DNA from: Hysterangium stoloniferum | Taxonomy: Eukaryota > Basidiomycota > Agaricomycetes > Hysterangiales > Hysterangiaceae | NCBI GenBank assembly: GCA_015178975.1 | Contig: WHVD01000054.1 | Location: 310,001 to 374,000 of the forward strand | Length of the DNA: 64,000 nucleotides | Direction of reading: 5' to 3' | Shown here: positions 1-10,748 of the stretch, piece by piece | Position numbering within the stretch: position 1 is the stretch's first letter | Layout: each line of letters opens with the position of its first letter | The notes under the pieces: model-generated | Told to the model about the DNA's origin: nothing | Database searches by the model: none | What the model saw: only the letters and a program-made list of their open reading frames with translations | Translations under genes and position numbers: made by a program

Positions 1-1276
1 ATTCTGGCCGGCTCTGGTAAACGACTTCAGCTTGAAGGTTGATGTCACACCCCGCGAATTCAAAGAAAAGTGGTCGGTATCCCAGAGCTACCTTTATAAC
101 ATCCGATTTTTGGGTGTTTTCCACTTGTCTACAGTGCCTGAACATTGTCTCCTACCCTATCAAGCGTTTGGGCCTTCAATCAAATTGATAGAGCGGTTGA
201 GGGCCGCCGGTGATCCAACTTTACTAAAGGATCGTCAAAGAGCCTCTGGAATCCGTCCAAAACCCATGGAGGCCGATGAGAATCAAACTCAACTCCAATT
301 TACGGAAGCGGCGACAGCTTTTGCTCTAGCAATTCAGATTGCCGCACATCTTGTCAGGTTTTGGACGCCTACTCATGAGTATGCATTTTTTGGCGAGGTT
401 CCTTCTACGTCAGTGCAGGCCAGCTCCTTGATAGACAATCCGCCAGTACTTGAAATCAAGGAACCTCGACATGAAGGGTTATGGTGGGGTGCTGAAAAGA
501 TATGGGTAGACGAGCTAGTCCGAGTTCAGTCTGGACGAGCTCAGGTTCATCCACGTGGATCCCAATTAATACACCGACCTTCTCCTCGAGCAGACGGTCG
601 TGGCGTGCTCATGAGAGTGAATGCTATTATTACTGTTCCAGGTAGTTCAAGGGACTCGCTCAGAAACTGTAAGGTTTCTGGGGTGCTGTATGAGCTTGCA
701 GACGAGGCATACGAAGAAGAGATATCTGATTCATCAACGATTATGCAAGAGATGTTTTCTTCCGACATTGTGGGACCGTCCGAACCGAACAAACCACCAT
801 CGGTGTTAGTTGCGCCTCCTGGTAGCGTGTTGACACCGTTTTCTGGTCAAGGGATAATGAGTAACAAGTTTGCGACTTCCGAAACCAACCCATTCCAAGG
901 AGGCGGTATTCTTCCTTTGTCTCTTCCTGACCCGCCCCCAGGTTACAAGTTTCGGTCAATCATGAAGCCTGGTTATGAAATTGTACTTGATGTAGCTTTC
1001 ATATCTGGGAGGTACTATCCGAACCTTCTCAAACACCCACTTCTGCAAAATACCCTGGCTGATGTCAATCCAGATGATCCTCGAGTCTCTCAGTTGACTG
1101 CCCTTTGCGGCTTGGTCACTGGCGCTGTGAACTCTATGGAATGTGTGGACTGGGTAGCGACACGAGTAGCCATGTTGCGTCAAGCGGATACCACAGCGCG
1201 CCAGGATTTGTCACAACATTGGACGACATCAATTAATGAACTTGATCCAGAGAGTATGGATGTAGACATAATGTAG
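1..1276 (+). CDS. Clr2-like transcription-silencing protein, 3' part
   Basis: The open frame runs from the window edge (first codon at base 2) to the TAG at 1274-1276, so the N-terminus and any upstream exons lie outside the window. About 425 residues are visible without an intron. The stretch EGLWWGAEKIWVDELVRVQS resembles the C-terminal domain of cryptic loci regulator 2 (Clr2), a subunit of the fission-yeast SHREC silencing complex that acts on heterochromatin. The C-terminus is acidic (ESMDVDIM). Family assignment rests on that motif and overall character only. A chromatin role is inferred from the family. It is convergent with the ARE2 gene downstream. Confidence 0.5.
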   Translation, partial: FWPALVNDFSLKVDVTPREFKEKWSVSQSYLYNIRFLGVFHLSTVPEHCLLPYQAFGPSIKLIERLRAAGDPTLLKDRQRASGIRPKPMEADENQTQLQFTEAATAFALAIQIAAHLVRFWTPTHEYAFFGEVPSTSVQASSLIDNPPVLEIKEPRHEGLWWGAEKIWVDELVRVQSGRAQVHPRGSQLIHRPSPRADGRGVLMRVNAIITVPGSSRDSLRNCKVSGVLYELADEAYEEEISDSSTIMQEMFSSDIVGPSEPNKPPSVLVAPPGSVLTPFSGQGIMSNKFATSETNPFQGGGILPLSLPDPPPGYKFRSIMKPGYEIVLDVAFISGRYYPNLLKHPLLQNTLADVNPDDPRVSQLTALCGLVTGAVNSMECVDWVATRVAMLRQADTTARQDLSQHWTTSINELDPESMDVDIM

Positions 1277-1580
1277 TTTTTTTTTTTGGTAAACGGTGAT
1301 ACCTAGACTCCTTGTTATCGTTGCTTTCGAACACTTGTTCTCACATATGCATGAATATTTCATTTGCTTCATATACATTACAGTTCTTTCAAAATAGATT
1401 CTTTAAGTAGTAGAATTAAACCAAGCTATAAAATTTCGTTATGCCCAAAATATTATAATCTTACTTGTGCTTATTACGAAGAATCCATGTCAGTGCGGTA
1501 TAAAGTATTTGTTCTAGGAGTGTATATTACACAGGGAACAATATCTATGGATATTCAATAAATAAGGCTGCCACCTCGCT
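1277..1580. other. Convergent 3' intergenic region
   Basis: About 300 AT-rich bases between two convergent genes. It starts with a run of T just after the Clr2-like stop and presumably holds both 3' UTRs. No further gene is visible. Confidence 0.6.
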
Positions 1581-3874
1581 TCAATAGGCGCAATAAGCAA
1601 CGCAAAGAAGAGGGAATCCGGCATAAAGACCAATCCAGAAGACGATATTTCCCATTATCCTGTTACGCTTAATAGCGGGCAAACGACCTAATGCAATCAA
1701 AGGAAGCTGAATCATCTATAAATAGGAGTAAATTGCCGTTCAGAATTACATTGGATTAGGTTTTACCTGCATCATAAACAAATACATTCTAGGAGACGCA
1801 AGTGAACATCAGCGATCAAACGATGGAGCCGAGATATGCCTCACCGGAACTTCTTGGTGACGATTATCATCACTAGCTCATGAACAGCAGCTGAAAGTAG
1901 GAAAGTCCAAAATGTTGCCCAGCCTCGTGAGAGACGATGTGCTGAGATCGCGGAGGCGTAGACGTGCCGAAGGAGGAAGACATGCACGGGTTTATTCCAT
2001 TTCCGAGCAAACTCATCCAATGACGTTGCATTCCACTGTCCAAACCAATAAAATAAGTTTATCGTTTATTTCTGCGCTGCACAGTATGTACCCAGTCTTC
2101 GTAAAATTGTCGGTCGGCAAATCTGCCTCGCATTTTGAGTTCTACGAGTAATTGACTGAAGGGAGACACGTACCTTGATAGCTCAGCGAATGCATTGCAA
2201 ATACATTCTAATGGAGGCATAAATTGGCTGACAGCCCGACATTCTCGTGTTCACTTACCAAATATTAGGTAGAATAGTAGCAAATAAGACAGCTAAGAAT
2301 TGCAAACAGAGCATGAAAAATATTGATGCGTAAACTGTTGGAAAATCATCTCACCATAAATGGCAATGATAAATCCAAAAGAGCTCTGAAGAAGGACTGG
2401 TCTGGGGTTGGCGTAAAAGGTAAAATTGAATGAGCGGTAACTATTCGTTAGTCGTAAGCTACTCTTAGATAAAATGACAGACAAAGAACTACTCGTATAT
2501 CTGTATAAAGAATTAGTCAAGCAAAACATACTTTTTACATAGAGCACATACAGAAGCGTGAAGGTTCCGAAAGTAGCCGCGGTTTTTTCCAAGATATACA
2601 ATGGACGTATCCTGAGTTCGGGAGACGTCAATGACGTGAGTAGTGCATGTGGTGGTCGCTTACCGGTCAGTTCTGGGGTACTCTATATCATATACCAGAG
2701 ACGGAACTAGCAAATAATCGAAATAGTTAGCCCAGCCGACATTCTCAGGCCATCTGACATTTTGGGGGCCGGTAGAAACCAAATCGGTCTCAACTTCTGT
2801 CAGCTCTTGGGCCAATTTGGAGATTTTGTGGTCTGGATGATATATAAGGGGATGCGGTGCGTGTTCAGTATGTGGCAACGGGGAACTTTTTCCAGCCAGG
2901 GATTCCTTCGGAACTGCATCTGCGGCTGCAAGCAGTCGATTTTTAAGAACAGCCGGAGCGGGACCATTGTAGTACGTCTTGGTTGCATCCTCTGGAAGAA
3001 TTACCGATGGAGTGCCTATGCTGCTTTCAGTTGAGATTGTCTGGAATTCGCGGCATTCTTCTGCTTCAAGTAGAGCTTTCTCCCAACCACCCACTTGAAC
3101 AGTTGCCTTTCGCAAATTAGATTCTATTACGGCGGCTTCTTTTGAAAGCACGGACAAGTAACCGTTGTGTGCCAAATAGGAATGGACCTTCATCATCATG
3201 ACTAAGGTATGAAGTGTCAAAAATCCGGATTGTACCCAGGGCCACTGCCTATTATATGTCCATATAACTGTGGTCGCCAATAGGGCCGTCTGGAAAGTAT
3301 GCTGGAGCGCAAGAGCAAAATAATTGTATCGCATCCAACCATGCTTCAGAGATGTTGCAAAAGGAACACAGAAAAGAATGGTGCTCAGGACCATGGCTGC
3401 GTCACTCAGAGCTAGCGTAGTCGCGTGTCGAGAAAACATGGATGCGAACCCCAAGGACAAGGGTTCTCCTGTTTGCTCAAAACTAATCACGTATGCTATA
3501 AAAAATGTCAGGGCACGACGTTATCATGTAATGCGAAGGAACCAACTGCGAATGGCAAGTATGAACATGGATATCCAAAATAATGCAAAAAACCCCCGAA
3601 ATTCGTCATTTCCAGAGGCCGCATTCGATAGATCAAAGTGAGACTTCCTAGGTACAAAAGCCATCATGGCGCGAAAGCTTTTATTGGATTTCGAGCGATA
3701 CGGTTTGCTCACGTAGAGCGTCCCTCGCTCCGTTTCAAGAGTACCACTTTCACCGCGGCCGATACGAGACTTCAAATGCATCATACCCTCCTCTTGATTC
3801 TTATTTGGTATGTGTTCATTCTGTGCTGGGACACTTGGCAGTATCGGGTCAGCAACGAAATCCTCTAGAAACAT
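1581..3874 (-). CDS. ARE2: Sterol O-acyltransferase (ACAT/ARE2, MBOAT family)
   Basis: ER membrane enzyme that esterifies sterols with fatty acyl-CoA for lipid droplets. The gene is read from ATG at 3874 to TGA at 1581-1583, in at least six exons. Exon 1 has the family's AFVPRKSHFDLSN segment followed by EFRGFFALFW. A large exon (about 3490-2660) holds several membrane segments and ends with FDYLLVPSLVYDIEYPRTDR. Further exons give IRPLYILEKTAATFGT and AVLFATILPNIW. The diagnostic FYEDWWN motif is split by an intron (FADRQFYEDW, then WNATSLDEFARKWNKPVH), followed by LLRHVY and the catalytic-histidine segment AVHELVM. The C-terminal segment IMGNIVFWIGLYAGFPLL is also present. All expected motifs are intact. 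Exact boundaries of the first intron are uncertain. A linker of about 80 residues before the FDYLL motif looks family-typical but poorly conserved. Confidence 0.93.
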
Positions 3875-4255
3875 TATGTAAATTTACCACCTACGTTTCA
3901 ATCAGGTTCTCAGCATTAGTAGACCTTGAAGAACCTTTGATCATAGTCGTCTCGTATCTCCAATTAAATATTCAAGATTATAATGTATTTGAAGGGGAAA
4001 ATAGGCACGAAGAGCTTATAAAATCGTTGAAGAAAGAAACGACCCCTAGTTACCTATATAAGAGATACAAACGTCATAGATTACATCACGTGACCCATCT
4101 CCATTGGGATGTCCTGAATTAGACAATTGAGTTATGCCTCCATTAGTCAAGTCCATTCCGGGGTTAGCCTCGCCGTAAGCACTCATGCCTAATTCCATAA
4201 TGGGCGCTTACAGGTTCAACTCAGCTAGTTTTTGGATTCGGGGCTTTTTCCTGTG
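3875..4255. promoter_or_regulatory. Shared divergent promoter of ARE2 and EMC5
   Basis: 381 bases separate the ARE2 start (minus) from the EMC5 start (plus). The spacer has a TATA-like TATATAAG at 4055-4062 and a palindromic E-box TCACGTGA at 4086-4093. E-boxes of this form are bound by bHLH factors, including SREBP-type sterol regulators and Cbf1. A link to sterol control of ARE2 is inference only. Confidence 0.45.
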
Positions 4256-4796
4256 ATGTCTTCTACAATGGCCAAGTTGTTGTTCAGTCTGGCGGGGATA
4301 ACCTTACTTCATTGTATGTATGCTGCCTCGTTTTAGTAGTGTATCTGATCTCTTAGTATCTCTGTGTGTAAGCTGCATTCTCGACGTATGAGCGTATGTT
4401 ACCTTCCAACGCGATCCGCGGGATTTTGATCAGACATCGCTGATTTTAGATCTCTCCGAACTGAAGGCATTGGAGCGACCACAAGACCGGCCGCTACCTC
4501 ATGATGTGAGCGTGTGTATAAGCCTGCATGTCGAGTATGCTTTATTGACATTTCTAGATTGTCATCGAAACTCTAGCTGCTCTTCTGTTGGGAATATTCG
4601 GAGCTGTCATCAATACTCCGCCACTCAAAGAGATTACCTGGTCAAGTGAGATGAAACACAGGTAATTGGAATGTACATCATTAAACACTTGGGAACTAAT
4701 CTGTTTATTATCAGGACTGCCGACGAAATGGATGCACGCCTTAGCTTTGCAACCGTCAACCATAAAGGCAGAAATTTCTTCGGGTCACAGGTCTGA
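4256..4796 (+). CDS. EMC5: ER membrane protein complex subunit 5 (EMC5/MMgT family)
   Basis: Small five-exon gene, hidden because every exon is short. Exons: 4256-4313, 4373-4393, 4450-4505, 4558-4661, 4715-4796, with four GT-AG introns of 52-59 bases. The spliced product is about 106 residues. It starts MSSTMAKLLFSLAGITLLHS (first membrane helix), followed by AFSTYEHLSELKALERP across two junctions. A second helix, ETLAALLLGIFGAVINT, comes next, then the family signature PPLKEITWSSEMKHR and DEMDARLSF. It ends GRNFFGSQV. EMC5 is a core subunit of the EMC insertase for tail-anchored and multipass proteins. Every junction keeps frame and the length matches the family, so the model is strong. Confidence 0.93.
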
Positions 4797-5094
4797 GTAT
4801 ATCTTACATATTAAGGAGTCACCATTTAGCTAAACCTTTTCTCAGCGAAGCACGCTTTGAGTGTTTATATATTAATATATTATTCGTTAAAAAAATTGGC
4901 ATAATAAAAAACATTTCCTTAAGTTGATTACAGCTGAAGTATTATGCCCATTTGTGAGAAACTAGAGTTATTTCCATGTTTTTTCTTGGTCGAGCGATCA
5001 TATTCATCAGGCGTCTGTTGGAGCTTCCCAAAAAGGCAGGCGCATGGCTTTATTGAAGTAGGAATAACCCGACACCATACTCCGTAGTGTCACT

Positions 5095-8000
5095 ATGGCT
5101 TTCGAGCTACCAGATCACCTTCCTCGAGGGGGTGTGCCTCAGGATAGGTCTACTCAGATTCTAACAAAACTGGGAGAGGCAACCCAACAGACATTGAATG
5201 CAAGTCTTGTGGCATCATGGCTCGCAGAGCTAGACTTTACCATCCGAGAAACAAAGGTTTGTCTACAGTGTATCCCGGCGATATTGGTATTAATGTGACT
5301 TGTCCAGAGTCGTATATCCCGTAGAATATATGACGACCTGCCCGCGTTTGAACGACAATTACAGGCTTCCTCATCTATACAGACACGTCTAATCCAGTTG
5401 GCTGTCAACGTGGATCGTTTGGTGGATTCCCTCGATAATACTGAGGTGGGAACATTTTGTTATTCTCATTTGTACGCATGCTACTACATATTATGTCTCA
5501 AGACAGGGATTTTACCCACATTATTGCAGGCGTTGACTGCGCATAGCACCCTCGCGTCGCAAGCACATGATTCCGAAACCACACACCGATCTATGGCACA
5601 TCTTTGTCGAATTAAGGAGGGAATCCAGAGACTATCGACACTGATGATGAACGGAGATTTGCCCGAATCTGCTACTGCGTCTGTCGTCGTCCAGAATCTT
5701 ATCACTGAGGCACCTAGCCCTCTCAACCGAGCCCTCATCATGAGTGACATTCAGGTATGCTTGTCCGCATTCCAAGAAGTAAATACTTATATCTAGCCCA
5801 GAAACGACATAGAGCCCTGAATGACCGTTTGCAGGAACAACTCAACGATGCGTATGACCGTAGTATACAGTTACGATGTACTGTTGACGGGACCACATTC
5901 ACAATTATTTCATCGACGATTGGTGTGTACCATGACTCGGTTTATATGGGAGCTGGCTCACCCCACTTTTAGCTATCCCAAGTTCGACCACGTTAACCTT
6001 GTCCTCTATCCTCCAATCGCTCAGCACCGACTCGTTGTCCTCACGGCTTACATCACTTCGTCGTGATGTAATTTCCAAGGTTATTGAACCAGTCCTTTCA
6101 TCGTCAAGTTCTGTAGCGGTCTCAACGTCAGAATCTCTCTCTGAGCTCAAGCTATCGCTGGGTTCGATATCACCTACACCGTTGAAAGCTCTGCAAATAT
6201 TAAATGACTTTCTCTCTAATCATCTTTTCCCCCACTTACCCCCTTCGCAACACAATTTTCCATCCACATTTCACGTTCCGATCACTAATGCCATCTTATC
6301 GCATCTTTTGCAACCTAATGTTTCGACATCGCTGGCTGCGCTGCCTCATTTTCTCGATACAGTCGAAGCTGCAGTACAATTTGAAGAAGATTTAATATCT
6401 TCCCAATCTAGCAACAGACCCGTCCGCCTTTGGGCGAGTGATGTGGCTATTCATTATGGAAAGAAAAAACGTGAAGCTTTCCTTCAGAAAGCAAGGATAC
6501 TCGTAAACTCTCCAGAGGATGAACTGACCTTCAGGGTTGATATTGATATCACCCAACCCTCTTTATCGAGTCACACTAACCTGGAAAATGATGAGACGTC
6601 GGCTTGGGACTTCGATGAGGCGCCATCGGAAGATCAGGTAACAGACTCGATAGTTTCCCCGGAGCCCCCTCTTGGAGAAATGCCAACATCAAGTCCTTCG
6701 GGTACCCTCAATGAACAGCAGCCAGAAGCGGATGAAAGTGGAGACGCTTGGGGTTGGGGGGATAACGACGATGATATTGAACCAAGCCAAGAGGCCGAAC
6801 AAACAGTGGAAACTTCCGAACCTGATGTAAATGCAAGAAACCCTTTAGAAACCCCACATAACACTGAGGTCAAGGTTGAGGAGCAGGAAGAAGAACCAGA
6901 AGATGACCCTTGGGATGACGATGGTTGGTCGGTTGATCCAGATTCCCCTCACAAATCCGAGCCAGGGTCAAAACCAAAGTTAGATATTATGCTAACTCCA
7001 TCTCCTGTGACAACTCATATTCCCAAAACGGCCACAAGATTGGAGAAATTTTCCGCGAAAGCCAAAGGATTTAGCGCTCCCAGTACACCGATTCACTCCC
7101 CAGCCATGCCAAATATGATTCAAACGCCTTCCCCATCTCAGGTGAAGCTTTCAACATTAAACTCACCAGTACATGCCCAAGCTGTAACCAAACAAGCAAC
7201 TACCCCAACTTTTAAGGAAACGAAAAAAGCAAAAAAGCAAGAAAGGAGGCAATCATATGCTGTATCTGGGCGAGCAAAGAAGGTTTTGGAGATCGCTGTG
7301 GAAGCCCTGCGTGAAGGCCAAGATTTATTACAGTCAAGGTATGCAGGTATTTCGTATGGCTTTACCTTGGTATTGATTGTCGCGAGACAGCATATTTGCG
7401 AACTTTCCTCTAGGGAAGGCGACCAATCCAGGACAATTGCTTTTAACGGTTGCTCCGGCGATTTTAGACTTACATCGTGCACTTTATCCGATCGCTCACT
7501 CGGCTTCCCTCGCACGCGATACAAATTTAGTCATGAGGTGGTCAAATGATTGCACGTTTCTAAGCAATGAAATAACGAGATTGAAACATTTAAACGATAC
7601 AATTGATGACAAGTGGACCGACACTGCCGATAGATTGAAGACACTGAGCGAAGTTAGTTTCCAAAACGCAGTTGTACGTATTTTAAATTTCAGAAACGGC
7701 GCTGTTCAGAGCGTGACCTTTTCTCTTACATGGATTATAGGATATTGAACAAGAGACAGTCCGGAATATACTGGCAGCTGCGGAAGGATTTAAAAATGTT
7801 TCAAACAGTCAACGTTGGCAAGAGTGTACCAGTGTATTCAGCCAGGTTCTCCAAGAAATCACAAAGATTAGCCATCAGTGGAAGGTACAAACGTCTGATT
7901 ATTTTCCTTTTAAATACACATTTAAATTGTCTTCATAGGACACGTTAACCCGTGATGGGTATTTTCGTGCTGTCGGTTTGGTAGTGGATGAGGCATTATT

Positions 8001-8466
8001 CCGTATAATGGACGACATATTCTCTCTGCAAGATATTCCAGAAGCTGATTCGGAACGTTTGAGTGATCTCTGTGAATCTTTGACGCCACTCGAGGAATTA
8101 TTTGTTTATGCTCCGGACGAGGTAAGATATGTCAGACTTATCTTCAACAGACTCGGGTTAACGTTTTCTTCCACCACAGCAATCTGCAGCTGGCATGCAT
8201 GTCCCGCTATGGTTCAAATTTTCATATTTATCATGGCTAATAGTGAGCTTCTATCGGTATTCTATGGTTCCCTGCTAAGTATTTTGGAATAGAAAGGTTC
8301 CATTGCGGATATATCGTATCTTTTTGACCGGGGGGTGCTTGTTGACTACGAGATCGATGAACTGATAAGACTGCTGCGGGCGTTATTTGCGGAGACACCT
8401 TTACGGGAGAGCACGATTGCCAAGTTCTCCCAAGGGCATCCTGCCACCGATAACTTTGATCAGTAA
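5095..8466 (+). CDS. ZW10: ZW10/Dsl1-family vesicle tethering protein
   Basis: Multi-exon gene from ATG 5095 to TAA 8464-8466. N-terminal helical exons (LAELDFTIRETK, YDDLPAFERQLQASSSIQTR) lead into the ZW10 core around RPVRLWASDVAIHYGKKKRE, then EAFLQKARILV. An acidic linker (about 6595-6960) holds tryptophans in acidic context: SAWDFDE, DAWGWGDNDDD, DDPWDDDGWSVD. A basic stretch KETKKAKKQERRQ precedes the C-terminal helical region (DLHRALYPIAHSASLARDTN, RWSNDCTFLSNEI), with introns, e.g. near 7340, 7675 and 7885. The last exon encodes FDRGVLVDYEIDELIRLLRA and ends ATDNFDQ. ZW10 works in the Dsl1/NRZ tether for Golgi-to-ER COPI vesicles and, in animals, at kinetochores. Exon borders in the 3' half are approximate. 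Confidence 0.8.
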
Positions 8467-8537
8467 ATATTCTCCTACAATGGACAACGCATGGTACTTC
8501 TCTCCAAAATTACTTTGGTGATCATATAATAGCGAAG

Positions 8538-9345
8538 TGTACCTTGTTGACTACGAAACCGATGAACTGATACGACCGTTGCTGGTGTTATTTGCGGAGG
8601 CGTCTTTACAGGGGAGCACGTTTGCTGAGTTCTCCCGAGGTCATCGCGCCATGGATAGTTTTGATCAGTAGATGTTCTTTTTGCGACTGACGGAGCAGGG
8701 CACCTCTCTAAAATTTCAATGACATTTAAACAGCCGAATATACCTTGTCGATTATGGAAATTGATGAACTAATAAGACTGCTGCTGGTGTTATATGCGGA
8801 GGCGTCTTTACAGAGAGCACGATTGCTGAGTTCTCCCGAGGTCGTCATCGATAGTTTGATCAGTAGATGTTTCTTTTTGCGACTGACGGAGCAGGGTACT
8901 CCATCGAAATCACTTCTTTGACATTTAATAGCAAAATATACCTTGTTGATTATGGAAATCGATGAACTAATAAGACCGGAGAGCACGATTGCGCCGTTCT
9001 CCCAACGGCATCGTGCCACCAATAATTCCGATCAAAAGTATTTTTGTTTATGACGCCAAGATTACTCAGGAAATCATTTACAGCGAAGTCGGTCGGAGAA
9101 CGCGGAAATATAAACTCAGACCACTGATGGTAGGTGAAACAATGGCGCGCACCGACGAAACACCTTGATGGAAGACGAATAAGTATAGGTGAGGTTCCAG
9201 GATCATTCCAAACTCCGTGATTAACGCCCAACGCTCAGAAATCATATTATTTCATATTGATATATTGTATGTTATTCCGTTTGATCAACGGGATCTGGTC
9301 ATATTAGTGATTATGTTTAATTTGAAACGCAAAGTCTAGTAATCA
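8538..9345 (+). repeat. Decayed tandem copies of the ZW10 terminal exon
   Basis: The last about 130 coding bases of ZW10 (from CTTGTTGACTACGAGATCGA at 8338) plus about 70 bases of 3' flank recur three times, starting near 8542, 8741 and 8940, a period close to 200 bp. Each copy keeps recognisable blocks (GATGAACTRATAAGAC, TTTGCGGAGRCGYCTTTAC, GAGTTCTCCCGAGG, TTTGATCAGTAG), but the frames are broken by small indels and the fourth is truncated. Unique downstream sequence follows to about 9345. The whole tract is partly repeated at 34850-35526. Confidence 0.85.
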
Positions 9346-10748
9346 TGTAAAATGAGTGTACATGAGTTGAGGTAGGAGAGTAGGTTGACGCAGCAGCTTG
9401 GGAAGCGGCGCCGAACTGTCAGACAATGTCATGTCATGAAAATTGGATTGACAGTCTTATAATCTGCGGACACTGTCTAGGCACTTACCCACTACCCGCC
9501 CGCCCGCCCGCCCTTCAAGTTAGATAGTCTACCCCGCTCTGTCACTATCGCACCAAATAACTAGTACTTTCGGTATAATTTCAATTCTATATAAATTTAT
9601 GAGGACTACCTCCCGTTGTCCAGACTAGTTATCCTACCTTGTTGTTCGGTCCAGGGGAGACAGACAGAGGGCACTGGCTTAGGAATGTGACCTAAGTTAG
9701 GTCTTATGAGAATTTGCACCTCTTTTATCTTCAATTGCACGGCTTTCAGTGACAATGTAGTAATGGTGCTTTCCAAAGGTTAAATTAAAAAGAAACACAG
9801 CATGTGCTCGATAAAGCTAGGTGCGGAGACGTTACGCATGTAGCTATTCCTGTGAGAACTTTCGGGGTCTTGACATTTCCGAGAATTATGAACTACAGTT
9901 GAACCTAACCTATACCCCTTGGTGGACGGCCCAAGGTATGGGTTATGGGGTTATGAAGGGCTATAGGTTTCGAGAGGTGTGCTAAAGCCCTGCAAGGCAA
10001 GTTCATCAGTAAAATGGTATTGGGCGCTAAATGGCTTGAGAGCCGTCAGGAACGCTTACTAGTCTAGACCTCCACCAAGAGAGTCCGGGCGCTTCCAGCA
10101 CTCTCCAGAAGTGGTAAATGTGCGTCCGGGCAGCTCCAGTATATTCCATGAGTGGCGCTTATGTCCCAACTCCTTCTGCACACGCGGAAGCGACACATGG
10201 GTGCACCTGTAGTACCCACGCACCCATATCTAGTTAGGCGCAGAACACTAGCGCTGCTCGCCTTATAGTTAGATAGTTAGATAGGATAGCCGTTGTCTCC
10301 CTACGGTGTCCCAACTGTATCAGGTCTATTTTTCTTTTGAATTTTGAATTTGGGGTTTGATATTAGCGCTAGTGCCAAGGGGATACATCAGCCCAATGCT
10401 TGCCATTTTGGGTAAACCAGCCAGTTGAGTTCTATAACATAAAAATATTAATATATTTAATTTTAGTAGTATAACAAGGCCAGAAAAAACCAATTTTGAA
10501 CCTCTGTACACTGGTCAAGTCCCTGGTGCAGATCCATATGTTCCACTGTACTCACTGCTACTAAATACATGAAACACATCACTGCAGTAACCATGATTTG
10601 GCAGTTTTAAATAAAATCAGGGGATTTACCAGTACTTTCTACAAATTTCGAAATCTAAAAATTAAATTATGCGATAGTAAATACATGTATATATAATATG
10701 TAGGACTTCCTCTAAAACATTGACAGCCTATCTGTTAATCTGCTTGCT
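9346..10748. other. Gene-free stretch
   Basis: No convincing coding exon. Visible landmarks are a (CCCG)n run at about 9491-9511, a tandem TTAGATAG block near 10267-10283, and a duplicated GTCCGGGCRSYTCCAG phrase near 10083-10136 that suggests an old repeat. An AT-rich tract runs to the alpha-kinase start. Confidence 0.5.

Noticed and set aside
10326-10511. Minus-strand open frame of 61 codons
   Set aside because: Short, AT-rich, no domain, no flanking splice sites that extend it.
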